A stretch of 64,000 nt of DNA, from positions 159,718 through 223,717 of the forward strand of contig NZ_FOGU01000003.1 of assembly GCF_900111315.1 (NCBI RefSeq), read 5' to 3'. Each line of letters opens with the position of its first letter. The stretch's first letter is position 1. The notes beneath the pieces were generated by a model, which ran no database searches, was not told the DNA's origin, and saw nothing but the letters and a program-made list of their open reading frames with translations. The position numbers and the translations under genes are program-made. Shown piece after piece: positions 43,213 to 53,344 of the stretch. The DNA is from Tranquillimonas rosea. Lineage in GTDB: Bacteria > Pseudomonadota > Alphaproteobacteria > Rhodobacterales > Rhodobacteraceae.

Positions 43213-43380
43213 TCAGCCCTTGGCCTTGCCGCAGGGACAGGGGCCCGACCCGATCCGGTAACGCCCGCAGGACGTGCATTTCAGCGACTTCAACTGCTTC
43301 TGACCCGGCATGCGGAGACGGCCGAACATTGCCATCACGCCCATGCCGATCAGGAAGAGTAAGACGATCTTTACGATCAA
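43213..43380 (-). CDS. 55-residue membrane-anchored zinc-ribbon protein
   Basis: A short frame with a TTG start at 43380 that overlaps the stop of the S49 peptidase gene (TTGA). One hydrophobic helix (IVKIVLLFLIGMGVMAMFG) is followed by a basic hinge, and the C-terminal part has four cysteines in CTSC and CPC spacing (KCTSCGRYRIGSGPCPCGKAKG, shown in two parts: KCTSC, GPCPCG). That pattern predicts a small zinc ribbon. The ribosome site is weak, so translational coupling is likely. Its place between two genes with no other space, plus the ordered helix-ribbon design, supports a real gene. Function unknown. Confidence 0.75.
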   Translation of the reverse strand: MIVKIVLLFLIGMGVMAMFGRLRMPGQKQLKSLKCTSCGRYRIGSGPCPCGKAKG

Positions 43381-44183
43381 GGCTGCACACCGAACCGGGC
43401 ATAGGCGGCGCGGTCCTCGAACTCGGACAGCGCGTCGCCCACCACGCGGGCGCCGAGGCGCGACAGAAGCGGCTTCTTCTGCTGGTACGAGATGAAGCGC
43501 ACCTCGTCGCCGAAGAGCTCTTTCATCTTCGGCACGACGTGGGCCACGCCATCGACCAGCCCGATCTCGCGCGCGCGCTCGCCGACCCAGATGTCGCCGG
43601 TGAACAGATCCCGGTCGGAGGCCAGCCGGTCGCCGCGGCGGGATTTAACATGGTCGATGAAGCTGTCGTGGATCTGCCCCTGAAGGGTCTTGAGGCGCGC
43701 GACGTCCTCGTCCTTCTCGGGCTGGAACGGGTCCAGCATGCTCTTGGATTCGCCGGCGGTGTGGACCCGCCTTTCGATGCCGTGGCGACTGATGAACTTG
43801 TTCAATCCAAAGCCGGAAGAGATGACGCCGATGGAGCCGACGATCGAGTTCGGATCGACCCAGATCTGGTCGGCGGCGGCGGCGAGCCAGTAGCCGCCCG
43901 AGGCGGCGACGTCCTCGACGAAGGCGTGAACGGGAATCCCCTTCTCTTCCGACAGGCGGCGGATGCGGGCGCCGATCAGAGAGGACTGCACCGGGCTGCC
44001 GCCCGGCGAGTTGATGACCAGCGCCACGGCCTTGGGCTTGCCGCGCCGGAACGCCTTTTCCACAAGGGGTGCGAGGGCCGCGTCGCTGAGACGGCCGGGA
44101 CCGGGGCCGCTGGCGATGATGCCCTGCAACCGGATGACGCCGACCTTCGGGCCGGGACGCAGGAAGGGAATGTGCTTTATCAT
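43377..44183 (-). CDS. S49 family peptidase (SppA/SohB-like)
   Basis: 268 residues. Short-form signal-peptide-peptidase family. Visible: VGVIRLQGIIASGP near residue 13, VINSPGGSPVQSSLIGARIR near 56, the nucleophile region EDVAASGGYWLAAAAD near 89 (Ser in ASGG), and a TAGESKSMLDPF segment near 142 whose Lys is the expected general base. No strong signal peptide is seen at the chosen ATG (44183). The repeat element at 44232 lies directly upstream. It heads the unit of zinc-ribbon protein, antiporter, SDR and uvrC. Confidence 0.92.
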   Translation of the reverse strand: MIKHIPFLRPGPKVGVIRLQGIIASGPGPGRLSDAALAPLVEKAFRRGKPKAVALVINSPGGSPVQSSLIGARIRRLSEEKGIPVHAFVEDVAASGGYWLAAAADQIWVDPNSIVGSIGVISSGFGLNKFISRHGIERRVHTAGESKSMLDPFQPEKDEDVARLKTLQGQIHDSFIDHVKSRRGDRLASDRDLFTGDIWVGERAREIGLVDGVAHVVPKMKELFGDEVRFISYQQKKPLLSRLGARVVGDALSEFEDRAAYARFGVQP

Positions 44184-44231
44184 ACCTGACCATTTAGAGG
44201 CCCCGCGGACCCGCAACAAGGCGGCGCGGCA

Positions 44232-44294
44232 CGGTATGCGATCCGTGCACCGGACGTGCACAAGGCGTGCACGATCCGGCATACGATCTGCACC
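44232..44294 (-). repeat. Second copy of the GTGCAC 11-bp phased element, with inverted GTATGC arms
   Basis: Read on the minus strand, this gives ATCGTATGCCGGATC, then GTGCAC three times at 11-bp spacing, then GGATCGCATACC. It is therefore the same layout as 10411-10464 and adds a mirrored GCATAC arm, making an overall inverted repeat (GTATGC...GTGCAC x3...GCATAC). It lies between the ABC-2 permease stop and the S49 peptidase start, in front of the peptidase gene. Likely a regulatory binding array or a dispersed repeat; role unknown. Confidence 0.75.
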
Positions 44295-44301
44295 CCGCCC
44301 G

Positions 44302-45063
44302 TCAGCTGCGGATGCGCCAGCCGGTGCGGAAGATCCACCAGATCGTCACAAGGCAGAGCGCGGTGAAACCGAGGATCGCCAGCAGGCTGAGACCGATCGA
44401 CACGTCCGCCATACCGAAGAACGCCCAGCGGAACCCCGAGACGAGGTAGACCACCGGATTGAACAGCGTGATCGTCTGCCAGATCTCCGGCAGCATCGAG
44501 ATCGAGTAGAACGACCCGCCGAGGAAGATCAGCGGCGTGATGACCAGCAGCGGCACCAGCTGGAGCTGCTCGAAGTTCTGCGCCCAGATGCCGATGATGA
44601 AGCCGAACAGGCTGAAGCTGAGACAGGTCAGCACGAGGAAGGCGATCATCGCGAACGGATGGGCGATGGTGACGTCGACGAACAGGAACGAGGTTGCCAG
44701 GATGATCAGCCCGATGGCGAGCGACTTGGTCGCCGCCGCCAGCACGTAGCCCGCCGTGATCTCGAGGAACGAGGCGGGGGCCGAGAGCAGCTCGTAGATC
44801 GTGCCGATGAACTTGGGAAAGTAGATCCCGAACGAGGCGTTGTTCACCGATTGCACGATCACGCTCAGCATGATGAGGCCCGGCACGATGAACGCGCCGT
44901 AGCTGACGCCCTCGACCTGCTCGATCCGGCTGCCGATGGCAGCGCCGAACACGACGAAATAGAGCGCGGTCGATATCACCGGCGACACGATGCTCTGCAG
45001 CAGCGTGCGGAAGGTGCGGGCCATCTCGAAACGGTAGATGGCGCGGACGGCTTCGAGGTTCAT
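44302..45063 (-). CDS. ABC-2 type transporter permease
   Basis: 253 residues with six hydrophobic helices. The ABC-2 signature region is near 180-215 ([26 protein letters not shown] followed by [12 protein letters not shown]). The family includes YadH-like permeases. It overlaps the ATPase gene by four bases (ATGA), making a two-gene exporter. The substrate is unknown; related systems export lipids, polysaccharides or drugs. Confidence 0.94.
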   Translation of the reverse strand: MNLEAVRAIYRFEMARTFRTLLQSIVSPVISTALYFVVFGAAIGSRIEQVEGVSYGAFIVPGLIMLSVIVQSVNNASFGIYFPKFIGTIYELLSAPASFLEITAGYVLAAATKSLAIGLIILATSFLFVDVTIAHPFAMIAFLVLTCLSFSLFGFIIGIWAQNFEQLQLVPLLVITPLIFLGGSFYSISMLPEIWQTITLFNPVVYLVSGFRWAFFGMADVSIGLSLLAILGFTALCLVTIWWIFRTGWRIRS

Positions 45064-45986
45064 GCAGGATCCTTTCCCACGAGGCCGACGAAGATGTCCT
45101 CGAGCGAGCTTTGGCGCGTCTGGAGGTCGCGCAGGGTCAGTCCGGCCGCGGCCACGTCGGACAGGAGTCGGGTGATGCCGGTGCGGTCGGCCTTGGCGTC
45201 GTAGGTGTAGACGAGGTCGCCGTCGTCATTGCGGTGCAGGTCGTAGCCCGCCAGCGCCGGCGGCACCTCGGTCACGTCCTCCTGCAGTTCGATGATCATC
45301 TGCTTCTGGCCCATCCGGCGCATCAGGGCGGCCTTTTCCTCGACCAGCAGGATCTCTCCGTCGTTGATCACGGCGATGCGGTCGGCCATCTCCTCGGCCT
45401 CTTCGATGTAGTGGGTCGTGAGGATGACGGTGACGCCGTCGTCCTTCAGCGCGCGGACCACGCGCCACATGTCCTTGCGCAGCTCGACATCGACGCCGGC
45501 GGTGGGTTCGTCGAGGAACAGCACGCGCGGCTCGTGCGACAGGGCCTTGGCGATCAGCACCCGCCGCTTCATGCCGCCCGACAGCTCGATCACCTTGGAC
45601 TCGCGCTTGTCCGAGAGCGACAGCTTGCGCAGCACCTCGTCGATATAGGCGTCGTTGCGCGGCTTGCCGAACAGCCCGCGCGAGAAGCGGACGGTGTTGA
45701 TGACCTTCTCGAAGGGTTCGAGGTTGATCTCCTGCGGCACCAGACCGACCAGCGCGCGGGCCTTGCGGTAATCGTGGACGACATCGTGGCCGCCGACCCG
45801 TATCTCGCCCGAGGTCGGCGTGGTCAGGCCGCAGATCGACGAGATGAGCGTGGTCTTGCCCGCGCCGTTCGGCCCCAGCAGCGCGAGGATTTCGCCCCGG
45901 CGGATAGACAGGTCGACCGAGCGGAGCGCGGTGAAGCCGCTGGCAAAGCGCTTTCCAAGGCCCGAAACCGTGACGATATCGTCCAT
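45060..45986 (-). CDS. ABC transporter ATP-binding protein (exporter type)
   Basis: 308 residues. Walker [15 protein letters not shown] near residue 38, signature [15 protein letters not shown] near 138, Walker [13 protein letters not shown] near 158, and the [17 protein letters not shown] switch region near 190. A C-terminal domain (about 230-308) follows. It resembles YadG-like ATPases. The ATG at 45986 follows GGAGG. Together with the next gene it forms an ABC-2 exporter. Confidence 0.95.
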   Translation of the reverse strand: MDDIVTVSGLGKRFASGFTALRSVDLSIRRGEILALLGPNGAGKTTLISSICGLTTPTSGEIRVGGHDVVHDYRKARALVGLVPQEINLEPFEKVINTVRFSRGLFGKPRNDAYIDEVLRKLSLSDKRESKVIELSGGMKRRVLIAKALSHEPRVLFLDEPTAGVDVELRKDMWRVVRALKDDGVTVILTTHYIEEAEEMADRIAVINDGEILLVEEKAALMRRMGQKQMIIELQEDVTEVPPALAGYDLHRNDDGDLVYTYDAKADRTGITRLLSDVAAAGLTLRDLQTRQSSLEDIFVGLVGKDPA

Positions 45987-46100
45987 TGTCGTCCTCCCGT
46001 CGTGCCGTGTGAGCACGGGCATGCCAAAACCGAACGCCGTCAGGAACCCCGGCGGCGGCGGCCAGTTGGAGATAGTGCTTCGAAGGGGACAGGACCACGC

Positions 46101-47132
<1,032 letters not shown>

Positions 47133-47268
47133 GGGCGCCGGCCGCCGCGCTGCGGTCCGGGTGCCTTTGGCGTGGCGTGGGCCGGTGCCGGTTCAAGTCG
47201 GAGCGGTCATTTCCCCGGCTCGGTAGATGCGGCGGACGCCTCCGGTCCTGTCCTGATCGCCGGAGGGA

Positions 47269-48453
47269 TCAGCCCGCCGCGCGCACCGGCTCGGGGTCGG
47301 CCGGGACGGGCCTGGGGGCGGTGCGGGTGGCGCGCGCCTCCTTCGCGGCGGCAAAGCCAAGGAGCAGCGCCACACCCGCCCCGATCAGCAGCGTGTCGAG
47401 CACCAGCCCGCCCGGCGTGATCGTCTTGACCCCCTGCACCGTGTAGCCCAGCAGCGTCGACAGCGCGAAGACCGGCAGCGCCTGCCGCCCCAGAAGCGCG
47501 ATCGGCGCGGCGCCGCGCTGTTCGCACAGGCGCTTGAAGACGGGAAAGCCCGCGACAACCGCGAACAGCGCGAAGGCATGCAGCAGCCGCGGCACGGCGA
47601 TGTGCGTCTTGTTGAACGACGTCAGCAGCGACGACAGGCCCGCCTCGTGCCCGAGCCAGAGCAGGTGGTTGCCGCTGGCGCCGAGCCAGTCCCATTCGCG
47701 CCACGCCAGCGCCAGGACGAGCCCGAACAGGCCGACCCAGCGCAGCCAGCGCAGATGCCCCCAGGGACCGGTCTTGGCGCGCATGGCGATGCCGGTCAGC
47801 AGGCCCACGACGAACAGCAGCTGCCAGCAGAACGGGTTGAGGAACCAGCCCCCCTCGCTCGGCCAGTCGGGGATGTTGACCCGCCAGTGCCCCGCCAGCG
47901 CCCAGAGCGCGACCGAGCCCGCCAGCAGCCAGGCGGGACGCCTGACCCCGGCGGCTATCAGCGCGGGCGTCACCAGCAGGAGCGCGATGTAGAGCGGCAG
48001 GATGTTGATGTAACCGAGCTGGTGACTCAGCAGCGGCACCGCCAGCAGGAACTGTCCCGGCGCCTCGAACATCAGGTCGATGCCGTGCTTGTGCAGCAGC
48101 TCGGGCGCGGCGAACACCGCCGCGAAGGTGGCCGCGATCAGCAGCGCCACCACGGTGATCAGAAGGTGCGTGAAGTAGAGCGTCCGCGCCCGCGCCCAGA
48201 TCCGCAGCGTCGTCTGCCAGGCGCTCGCGCCGCGCTCGCGCAGGCCGGGGGAATAGGCCAGTCCGGCAGAGATCCCCGACATCAGGACGAACCCCTCGGC
48301 CGCGTCGGAGAAGCCGAAGTTGCGGATCGTCAGCCCCTCGAACACGTTCGGCGGCGAGTGGGTGATGAAGATCGTGATCAGGGCAAGGCCGCGAAACACG
48401 TCCAGCCGCTGATCACGGCGGGACAGCGGCTTGCGGACAGCGGGGTCAGCCAC
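47269..48453 (-). CDS. opgC: OpgC protein (glucan succinyltransferase)
   Basis: 394 residues from the GTG at 48453, which overlaps the opgH stop and has GGAG upstream. A TTG at 48483 would extend it by ten residues. About ten hydrophobic helices. The N-terminus RDQRLDVFRGLALITIFITHSPPN is the OpgC/acyltransferase-3-like signature. A final basic cytoplasmic tail follows. In Rhodobacter sphaeroides OpgC adds succinyl groups to osmoregulated periplasmic glucans, and it is the last gene of the same operon. Confidence 0.92.
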   Translation of the reverse strand: MADPAVRKPLSRRDQRLDVFRGLALITIFITHSPPNVFEGLTIRNFGFSDAAEGFVLMSGISAGLAYSPGLRERGASAWQTTLRIWARARTLYFTHLLITVVALLIAATFAAVFAAPELLHKHGIDLMFEAPGQFLLAVPLLSHQLGYINILPLYIALLLVTPALIAAGVRRPAWLLAGSVALWALAGHWRVNIPDWPSEGGWFLNPFCWQLLFVVGLLTGIAMRAKTGPWGHLRWLRWVGLFGLVLALAWREWDWLGASGNHLLWLGHEAGLSSLLTSFNKTHIAVPRLLHAFALFAVVAGFPVFKRLCEQRGAAPIALLGRQALPVFALSTLLGYTVQGVKTITPGGLVLDTLLIGAGVALLLGFAAAKEARATRTAPRPVPADPEPVRAAG

Positions 48454-50266
48454 TCGAGGCACTCCAGCCGCCCGCGGGAACAAGGGGCTCCGACGGCGGC
48501 GCGGCGTCGTTCGGAGGCGCGTCGCGATCCTGCCAGCGGGCGAGGATCTGGGACTGCAGCACGGTCACGGGGGCGGGCGCGACCTCTTGGGGAACACGGA
48601 ACAGGCCAAGGGCCGCGCTGGGTTGCGAGGTCCACCAGATGATGACGGGCGACAGGATCAGCGGCAGCGCCACCGGCAGAAGCCACAGCACCAGCCCCGG
48701 CGCGGCGAGCGCGGCGAAGGTCAGGAGCGCGACGCCGATGACGACCATCCACCAGCAGCCCCGCGCCGCGGCGCCGAGCGGCACGCTGCCGTCGTCGCGG
48801 CCGGCAGCCGGCCAGCCGCCGTCGCGCCCGGCGAGAATCTGCCCGATGGCGCGCACGGTGAAGACCAGCAGGATCGGCGCCACGAGGCTGGCCAGCGCCA
48901 CCTCGGCCAGCGCCGACAGCGTGGCCCGCCCCGCCCCGCCGAAGCCGCGCGCGCGGCCCCGCAGGGCGGCGTCGACCACGATCAGCGCCTTGGGCAACAG
49001 CAGCAGGCCGGCGACGCCGATGGCCAGTTCGAGGGCGCGCGTCGTCTCGAGACCGGGGAACACGGGGAACGACCAGCCCTGGTGCGGGAAGTAGTTCGTC
49101 GCCGCGGGCAAAGCCGCCGCCGCGATGGTCGCGACGAGGAAGCACAGCCAGAACAGCGAGGCGACATAGGCCAGGATGCCCTGCACGAAGACGAAGCGGC
49201 TCCACAGCCGCAGGCGGGGCGCGCCGATCAGGCGGGCGTGCTGCAGGTTGCCCTGGCACCAGCGCCGGTCGCGCTTGGCGTGGGCGATGAGGTTGGCCGG
49301 GCCTTCCTCGAACGAGCCGCCGAGGTCGTCGTCGAGCCGCACGATCCAGCCACCGCGGGCCAGGAGCGCGGCCTCGACGTAATCGTGGCTGAGGATCGGG
49401 CCGCCGAAGGGCGGGCTGCCCGGCAGGTCGGGAAGGCCACAGCACTCGGCGAAGGCCCGCATCCGGATCATCGCGTTGTGGCCCCAGAACGGACCCGTCT
49501 CACCCTGCATGCGGGCGACGCCGCGGGAGAACACGGGCGAGAACAGCGCGCCCGAGAACTGGGTCGCACGGGCGAAGAGACTTTGCGAGTTGATGACCAG
49601 CGGCACGGTCTGCAGCAGGCTGAGACGAGGCTCGGCCTCCATCCGGCGGAGCATCTCGATCATCGTCTCGGGCGCCATCAGGCTGTCGGCGTCGAGCACG
49701 AGGACATGGTCCCACGCCCCGCCCGAGCTTTCGACGAAATCGCGCAGGTTGCCGGCCTTACGCCCGACGTTGGACTCCCGCCGACGGTAGAAGATGCGAC
49801 CCTCGGCGTTGCGGTCGGACAGAAGGCGCAGAAACCACTCGGCCTCGGCTTCGGCGATCTCGGGGTCGGTGGTGTCCGACAGGATCGCGAACTGGAAGAG
49901 CTTGCCCTCGGGATAGGCGCTGAGGGCGGAATCCATCGCCGCGATGCGCGAGAAGGTGTCGGCGGGATCCTCGTTGTAGATCGGGATCGCCACCACGCAG
50001 GTCTCGGTCGGGGTGGTATCTGGGGCCAGCGTCGGGACGGCATGGCCGGACCGGCGCGGCGGCAGGCCCAGAAGCGCCTGGGCGGCGCCCCATGCCAGCC
50101 AGAAGGTCGCGCCGAACAACGCCAGGTCGGCGAGCGCGCCGATGATACCGGCGCGGCTGCCGCTGTTGACGTTGTACAGGATGACGGCGGCGGCTGCGCA
50201 GGCGAGGCTGCCCAGCACCGCGGCCAGGCGCATCGCGGCCGCATTGGACGGTCGCGGCGTGCTCAT
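48446..50266 (-). CDS. opgH: Glucans biosynthesis glucosyltransferase (OpgH)
   Basis: 606 residues, in the shorter alphaproteobacterial size class. This inner-membrane family 2 glycosyltransferase polymerises glucose into the backbone of periplasmic glucans. Visible: the VAIPIYNEDPADTFSRIAAM start of the GT domain near residue 92, DAD in LVLDADSLM near 193, HDYVEAALLARGGW near 294, and the RDRRWCQGNLQH motif near 332. Several membrane helices lie at both ends. It overlaps opgC by 8 bases. Confidence 0.95.
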   Translation of the reverse strand: MSTPRPSNAAAMRLAAVLGSLACAAAAVILYNVNSGSRAGIIGALADLALFGATFWLAWGAAQALLGLPPRRSGHAVPTLAPDTTPTETCVVAIPIYNEDPADTFSRIAAMDSALSAYPEGKLFQFAILSDTTDPEIAEAEAEWFLRLLSDRNAEGRIFYRRRESNVGRKAGNLRDFVESSGGAWDHVLVLDADSLMAPETMIEMLRRMEAEPRLSLLQTVPLVINSQSLFARATQFSGALFSPVFSRGVARMQGETGPFWGHNAMIRMRAFAECCGLPDLPGSPPFGGPILSHDYVEAALLARGGWIVRLDDDLGGSFEEGPANLIAHAKRDRRWCQGNLQHARLIGAPRLRLWSRFVFVQGILAYVASLFWLCFLVATIAAAALPAATNYFPHQGWSFPVFPGLETTRALELAIGVAGLLLLPKALIVVDAALRGRARGFGGAGRATLSALAEVALASLVAPILLVFTVRAIGQILAGRDGGWPAAGRDDGSVPLGAAARGCWWMVVIGVALLTFAALAAPGLVLWLLPVALPLILSPVIIWWTSQPSAALGLFRVPQEVAPAPVTVLQSQILARWQDRDAPPNDAAPPSEPLVPAGGWSASSG

Positions 50267-50268
50267 GG

Positions 50269-50454
50269 TCAGACGCGCATCCGGGGCGCGGCAAGGCTGA
50301 GGACCGGCGGGGTGCCGATCTCGTGCTGGCGAAGCATGGTCTGGTCGGGCATCTTCATGGGCGCGCGCGGCAGCTCACCCAGCCGCGCGGCCACATCGGC
50401 CAGCGAAGTGTCATGTCGAAAGTCGAGGTCTTCGAAACTACGATCTTTGGGCAT
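50269..50454 (-). CDS. opgI: Small OpgI-like protein between opgG and opgH
   Basis: 61 residues. Its ATG overlaps the opgG stop (TGATG) and its stop lies two bases before opgH. It has no signal or helix anchor. The first half is acidic (SFEDLDFRHDTSLADVAARLGELP) and the second half Pro/Met-rich. In R. sphaeroides a small gene, opgI, sits in exactly this place, so the symbol is given by position; the sequence itself shows no domain. It is probably translationally coupled to both neighbours. Confidence 0.8.
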   Translation of the reverse strand: MPKDRSFEDLDFRHDTSLADVAARLGELPRAPMKMPDQTMLRQHEIGTPPVLSLAAPRMRV

Positions 50455-52118
50455 CACGCATTGATCCATTGGCAGAGCCAGACTTCGGAAAGCTTTTTCC
50501 CGAAGCCGGCGACGTGCGCCGACATTTCCACAAGCTCGTCGGCCGGCGCTTCGACATCGAACGCGAGTCTCCACGCCCCGGTTTCCTCCAGCCGATGGAG
50601 CGTGGCCTCGCGTATCTCTCCCCCTTGCGCATTAACTACCGGACGGATCGCCGGTTCCCCCGGCGGGGCCGCTGCGTCATCTTCCGCTCGCGGCGGTTCG
50701 GCGGCTTCCGGCGGCAGGTCGGCCAACATGCCACCAACGAAGTCTATTACGAATTTCCGAGTGTTTTCAGGGCTTTCGACACCTGCGACGCCCCCTGCCC
50801 CGGCATGGGTCGCCTCGGCGAACGCCAACGTCTGGTCCCGTTCCGGGGGCAGATCCCCCCAGCTGAGGCGATAGGCGAATTCCAGCTCATCCCCGGCGGC
50901 GGCCGGAATTTCCGGAATCCAGAAGGACACGATGTTGTCGTTCGCTTCGGTTTCGGTCGGAATCTCGATCAGGCGCACGACCCCTTTGCCCCAGTCGCCC
51001 TGCGGCGTGACGTCGAGCGAGGGCCGCCGGTCGTAGCGCGCGCCGTCGTCCTCGAAGTCCTCGAAGCTGCGGCTGCGCTGGTGCAGCCCGAAGCGCCGCA
51101 GGCTGGTCTCGGAGAAGTACGAGCCGGTCAGCCGCGGCGGGTTGTTCAGGGGCCGCCACAGGATGTCGCCGTCGGACCGCTCGATCAGCAGGCCGTCGCT
51201 GTCATGCACCGCGGGCCGGTAATCGTCGAAATCCGACCGGTTGCGGGCCGAGTAGAGGAACATCGAGGTCAGCGGCGCGATCCCGAGCTGTCCGATCTCG
51301 GTGCGCGGGAAAAGCCGCGCGGTCACGTCCATCTCGGTCGTGGCGCCGGGGCGGATCACGATGCGGTAGGCGCCGGCGATGCTGGGCCCGTCGAGCGCGG
51401 CATAGATCGTCATCGCGCCGGGATTCACCTGCCGGTCCAGCCAGAAGGCGGTGAAATCGGGGAACTCCTCGGGGCGGCGGGTGGCGGTGTCGATCGCGAC
51501 ACCGCGGGCGCTGAGGCCGTAGACGCTGTGCCGGCCGAGCGCGCGGAAATAACTGGCGCCTAGGAACGAGACGAGCTCGTCGTAATGGTCGGGCCGGTTC
51601 AGCGGCGTGTTCAGCCGGAAGCCCGCGACACCCGGCAGCTCGTGGTTCGCGTCGACCTGATCGGACAGTTCGTCGGCATAGCGGAAGTCCTCGGTCGTGA
51701 AGGTCATCTCGCGCGCCTCGCCGTCGACCACCTCATGAAGCTTCACGGGGCGTTCGAACAGCCAGCCGAGCGGAAATGCCTGAAGCCGGTAGCGCGCGTC
51801 CTCGTCCTGCGCCCAGCGGGTGCGCGATTCACGGAAGCGTACCTTGCGGTAGTCATCGTAGCTTTCGGGACGGAAGTAATCCTCGGGGACGGGCCGCGCC
51901 TCGAACGCGGTGCCGGCGGCCTCGCGCATGCGGTCGGTCAGCGCGTCGAACGAGAAGGGCTCTCCCGCCTGCTGGGGCGCTGTCGCGTCGTCCTGCGCCG
52001 CGGCGAGATGCGGGCGCACCGACACGGTCGCGCCGAGGGCGGCCGCGAGCGTCAGCGCCTGGCGCCGGGTGAGTGAAGTCTCGGGCGTCAGGGACGTCTC
52101 GGGATCGGACATGGTCAT
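50454..52118 (-). CDS. opgG: Periplasmic glucans biosynthesis protein OpgG/MdoG
   Basis: 554 residues from the ATG at 52118 (nearby starts at 52130 and 52112 are possible). A twin-arginine signal (SLTRRQALTLAAALGATVS) sends it to the periplasm, then the MdoG fold: YDDYRKVRFRESRTRWAQ near 62, TALD-free beta-sandwich regions such as FRLNTPLNRPDHYDELVSFLGASYFRALG near 165-195, and LPRTEIG-like blocks (FPRTEIGQLGIAPLTSMFLYS near 270). It is needed for branching or release of the glucan chain. First gene of the opgGIHC operon. Confidence 0.95.
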   Translation of the reverse strand: MTMSDPETSLTPETSLTRRQALTLAAALGATVSVRPHLAAAQDDATAPQQAGEPFSFDALTDRMREAAGTAFEARPVPEDYFRPESYDDYRKVRFRESRTRWAQDEDARYRLQAFPLGWLFERPVKLHEVVDGEAREMTFTTEDFRYADELSDQVDANHELPGVAGFRLNTPLNRPDHYDELVSFLGASYFRALGRHSVYGLSARGVAIDTATRRPEEFPDFTAFWLDRQVNPGAMTIYAALDGPSIAGAYRIVIRPGATTEMDVTARLFPRTEIGQLGIAPLTSMFLYSARNRSDFDDYRPAVHDSDGLLIERSDGDILWRPLNNPPRLTGSYFSETSLRRFGLHQRSRSFEDFEDDGARYDRRPSLDVTPQGDWGKGVVRLIEIPTETEANDNIVSFWIPEIPAAAGDELEFAYRLSWGDLPPERDQTLAFAEATHAGAGGVAGVESPENTRKFVIDFVGGMLADLPPEAAEPPRAEDDAAAPPGEPAIRPVVNAQGGEIREATLHRLEETGAWRLAFDVEAPADELVEMSAHVAGFGKKLSEVWLCQWINA

Positions 52119-52280
52119 GGAAGCGGGCAAACCCTTCTTCGGCGTGTATCTTCGGACATATGGTCAAGCGATGGTGTGACTTCACCCCATGCGCAACGTC
52201 TGGACCCCCTGCCGGGCGGTCGAACGGCGAAGGATTGCCGAGGCAGGGGGCATGTGCCCCAATAATGAGCAAGTTGCACG

Positions 52281-52312
52281 AAAACGCCCGGCACGAGGGT
52301 CCGTGCCGGGCG
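52281..52312 (-). terminator. Intrinsic terminator after the sugar ABC operon
   Basis: CGCCCGGCAC (52285-52294) pairs perfectly with GTGCCGGGCG (52303-52312) around an 8-base loop. On the minus strand the hairpin is followed by TTTT (52284-52281). It lies just past the substrate-binding-protein stop at 52360, the last gene of the sugar operon. The rest of 52119-52359 holds another short hairpin GGGGCA-TG-TGCCCC (52247-52260) and presumably the opgG promoter. Confidence 0.8.
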
Positions 52313-52359
52313 TCGTGGGAACTGTCGAAAAAAGGCCGCCATGTGCGGCCCTTGGCCGA

Positions 52360-53310
52360 TCAGAACGGGCTGTCGGGGTAGTAGTACTCTTCGGCGTTTT
52401 CCTGCGTGATCAGCTCGGACCCGATGATGAATTCGCCCGAGACCGGGGCGCTGCCGACGAAGTTCAGCGCCGTCATCTCGATCGCGGTGGCGATCATCGC
52501 CGGGGGATAGGTCACGTCGGCGGGCACCATCTCGTCGCCCTCCATCACGCGCTGGATCATCTCCTTCATGCCGGCGCCGCCGAGCACGAACTGGATGTCG
52601 TCGCGGCCCGCCTGGTCGATGGCGGCCAGCGCGCCGACCGCCATGTCGTCGTCCGAGGCCCAGACCGCGTCGATCTGGCCGTGGCGCGACAGGAAGTCCT
52701 GCATCACGGTGAAGGCGTCGTCACGGTTCCAGTTGCCGTGCTCCATGCCGATGATCTCGATGCCCGAGCCGTCGATCGCCTGCTGGAACGCCTCGACACG
52801 CTCGTTGTCGATGGTCGTCGGGATGCCGCGCAGGACGACGATCTGGCCGCCGTCGGGCATGTTCTCGACGAAGTACTCGCCCGCCACGCGGCCGAAGCCG
52901 GGGTTGTCGCCGGCGACGTAGAGATCCTCGATGTTCTCCTGGCTGAGCCCGCGGTCGACCACGGTGACCCAGATGTCCTGCTCGGCGACCGAGGCGACGG
53001 GGCCGGTCAGGGGCTCGGACTCGAAGGGCAGGACGACGAGGGCGTCGATGCCGCGGGCGGCGACCATGTCCTCGATGTCGTTGACCTGCTGGCCCGGATC
53101 CGGGGCGGTGGACAGCACGAAGTCGAGGTTGTCGTAGCGCTCGCCGAGCTGCTCGACCGCCTGCTGGGCGTGGAAGTTCATGCCCCCGGCCCAGCCGTGG
53201 GTCGCGGCAGGGATCGACACGCCGATCGTGGCGCTCTCCTGCTCCTGCGCCACGGCGGGCAGCGCCGTGAGCATCGTCGCGGCCAGAGCCGCCTTGGTAA
53301 TGTGTTTCAT
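52360..53310 (-). CDS. Sugar ABC transporter substrate-binding protein (RbsB-like)
   Basis: 316 residues. Signal peptide (ITKAALAATMLTALPAVAQ). Type I periplasmic binding fold: ATIGVSIPAATHGWAGGM near 27, IDALVVLPFESEPLTGPV near 87, VDRGLSQENIEDLYVAGDNPGFGR near 117, and IDAVWASDDDMAVGALAAI near 210. It binds an unknown monosaccharide or polyol. It is the last gene in the operon and is followed by a terminator. Its ATG lies 34 bp after the permease stop. Confidence 0.94.
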   Translation of the reverse strand: MKHITKAALAATMLTALPAVAQEQESATIGVSIPAATHGWAGGMNFHAQQAVEQLGERYDNLDFVLSTAPDPGQQVNDIEDMVAARGIDALVVLPFESEPLTGPVASVAEQDIWVTVVDRGLSQENIEDLYVAGDNPGFGRVAGEYFVENMPDGGQIVVLRGIPTTIDNERVEAFQQAIDGSGIEIIGMEHGNWNRDDAFTVMQDFLSRHGQIDAVWASDDDMAVGALAAIDQAGRDDIQFVLGGAGMKEMIQRVMEGDEMVPADVTYPPAMIATAIEMTALNFVGSAPVSGEFIIGSELITQENAEEYYYPDSPF

Positions 53311-53344
53311 GGTCTCTCCTCCCTTCGGAATGGCCCCTCCGCCG

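Noticed and set aside
45111-46100. Long in-frame upstream extension of the antiporter homologue
   Set aside because: The extension is antisense to the ABC ATPase gene; the membrane protein family begins at the ATG at 46101.
47133-47268. Gene or RNA in the gap between the antiporter homologue and opgC
   Set aside because: No open frame with a start signal and no stable structure with a T-run is seen; it is an ordinary convergent gap.
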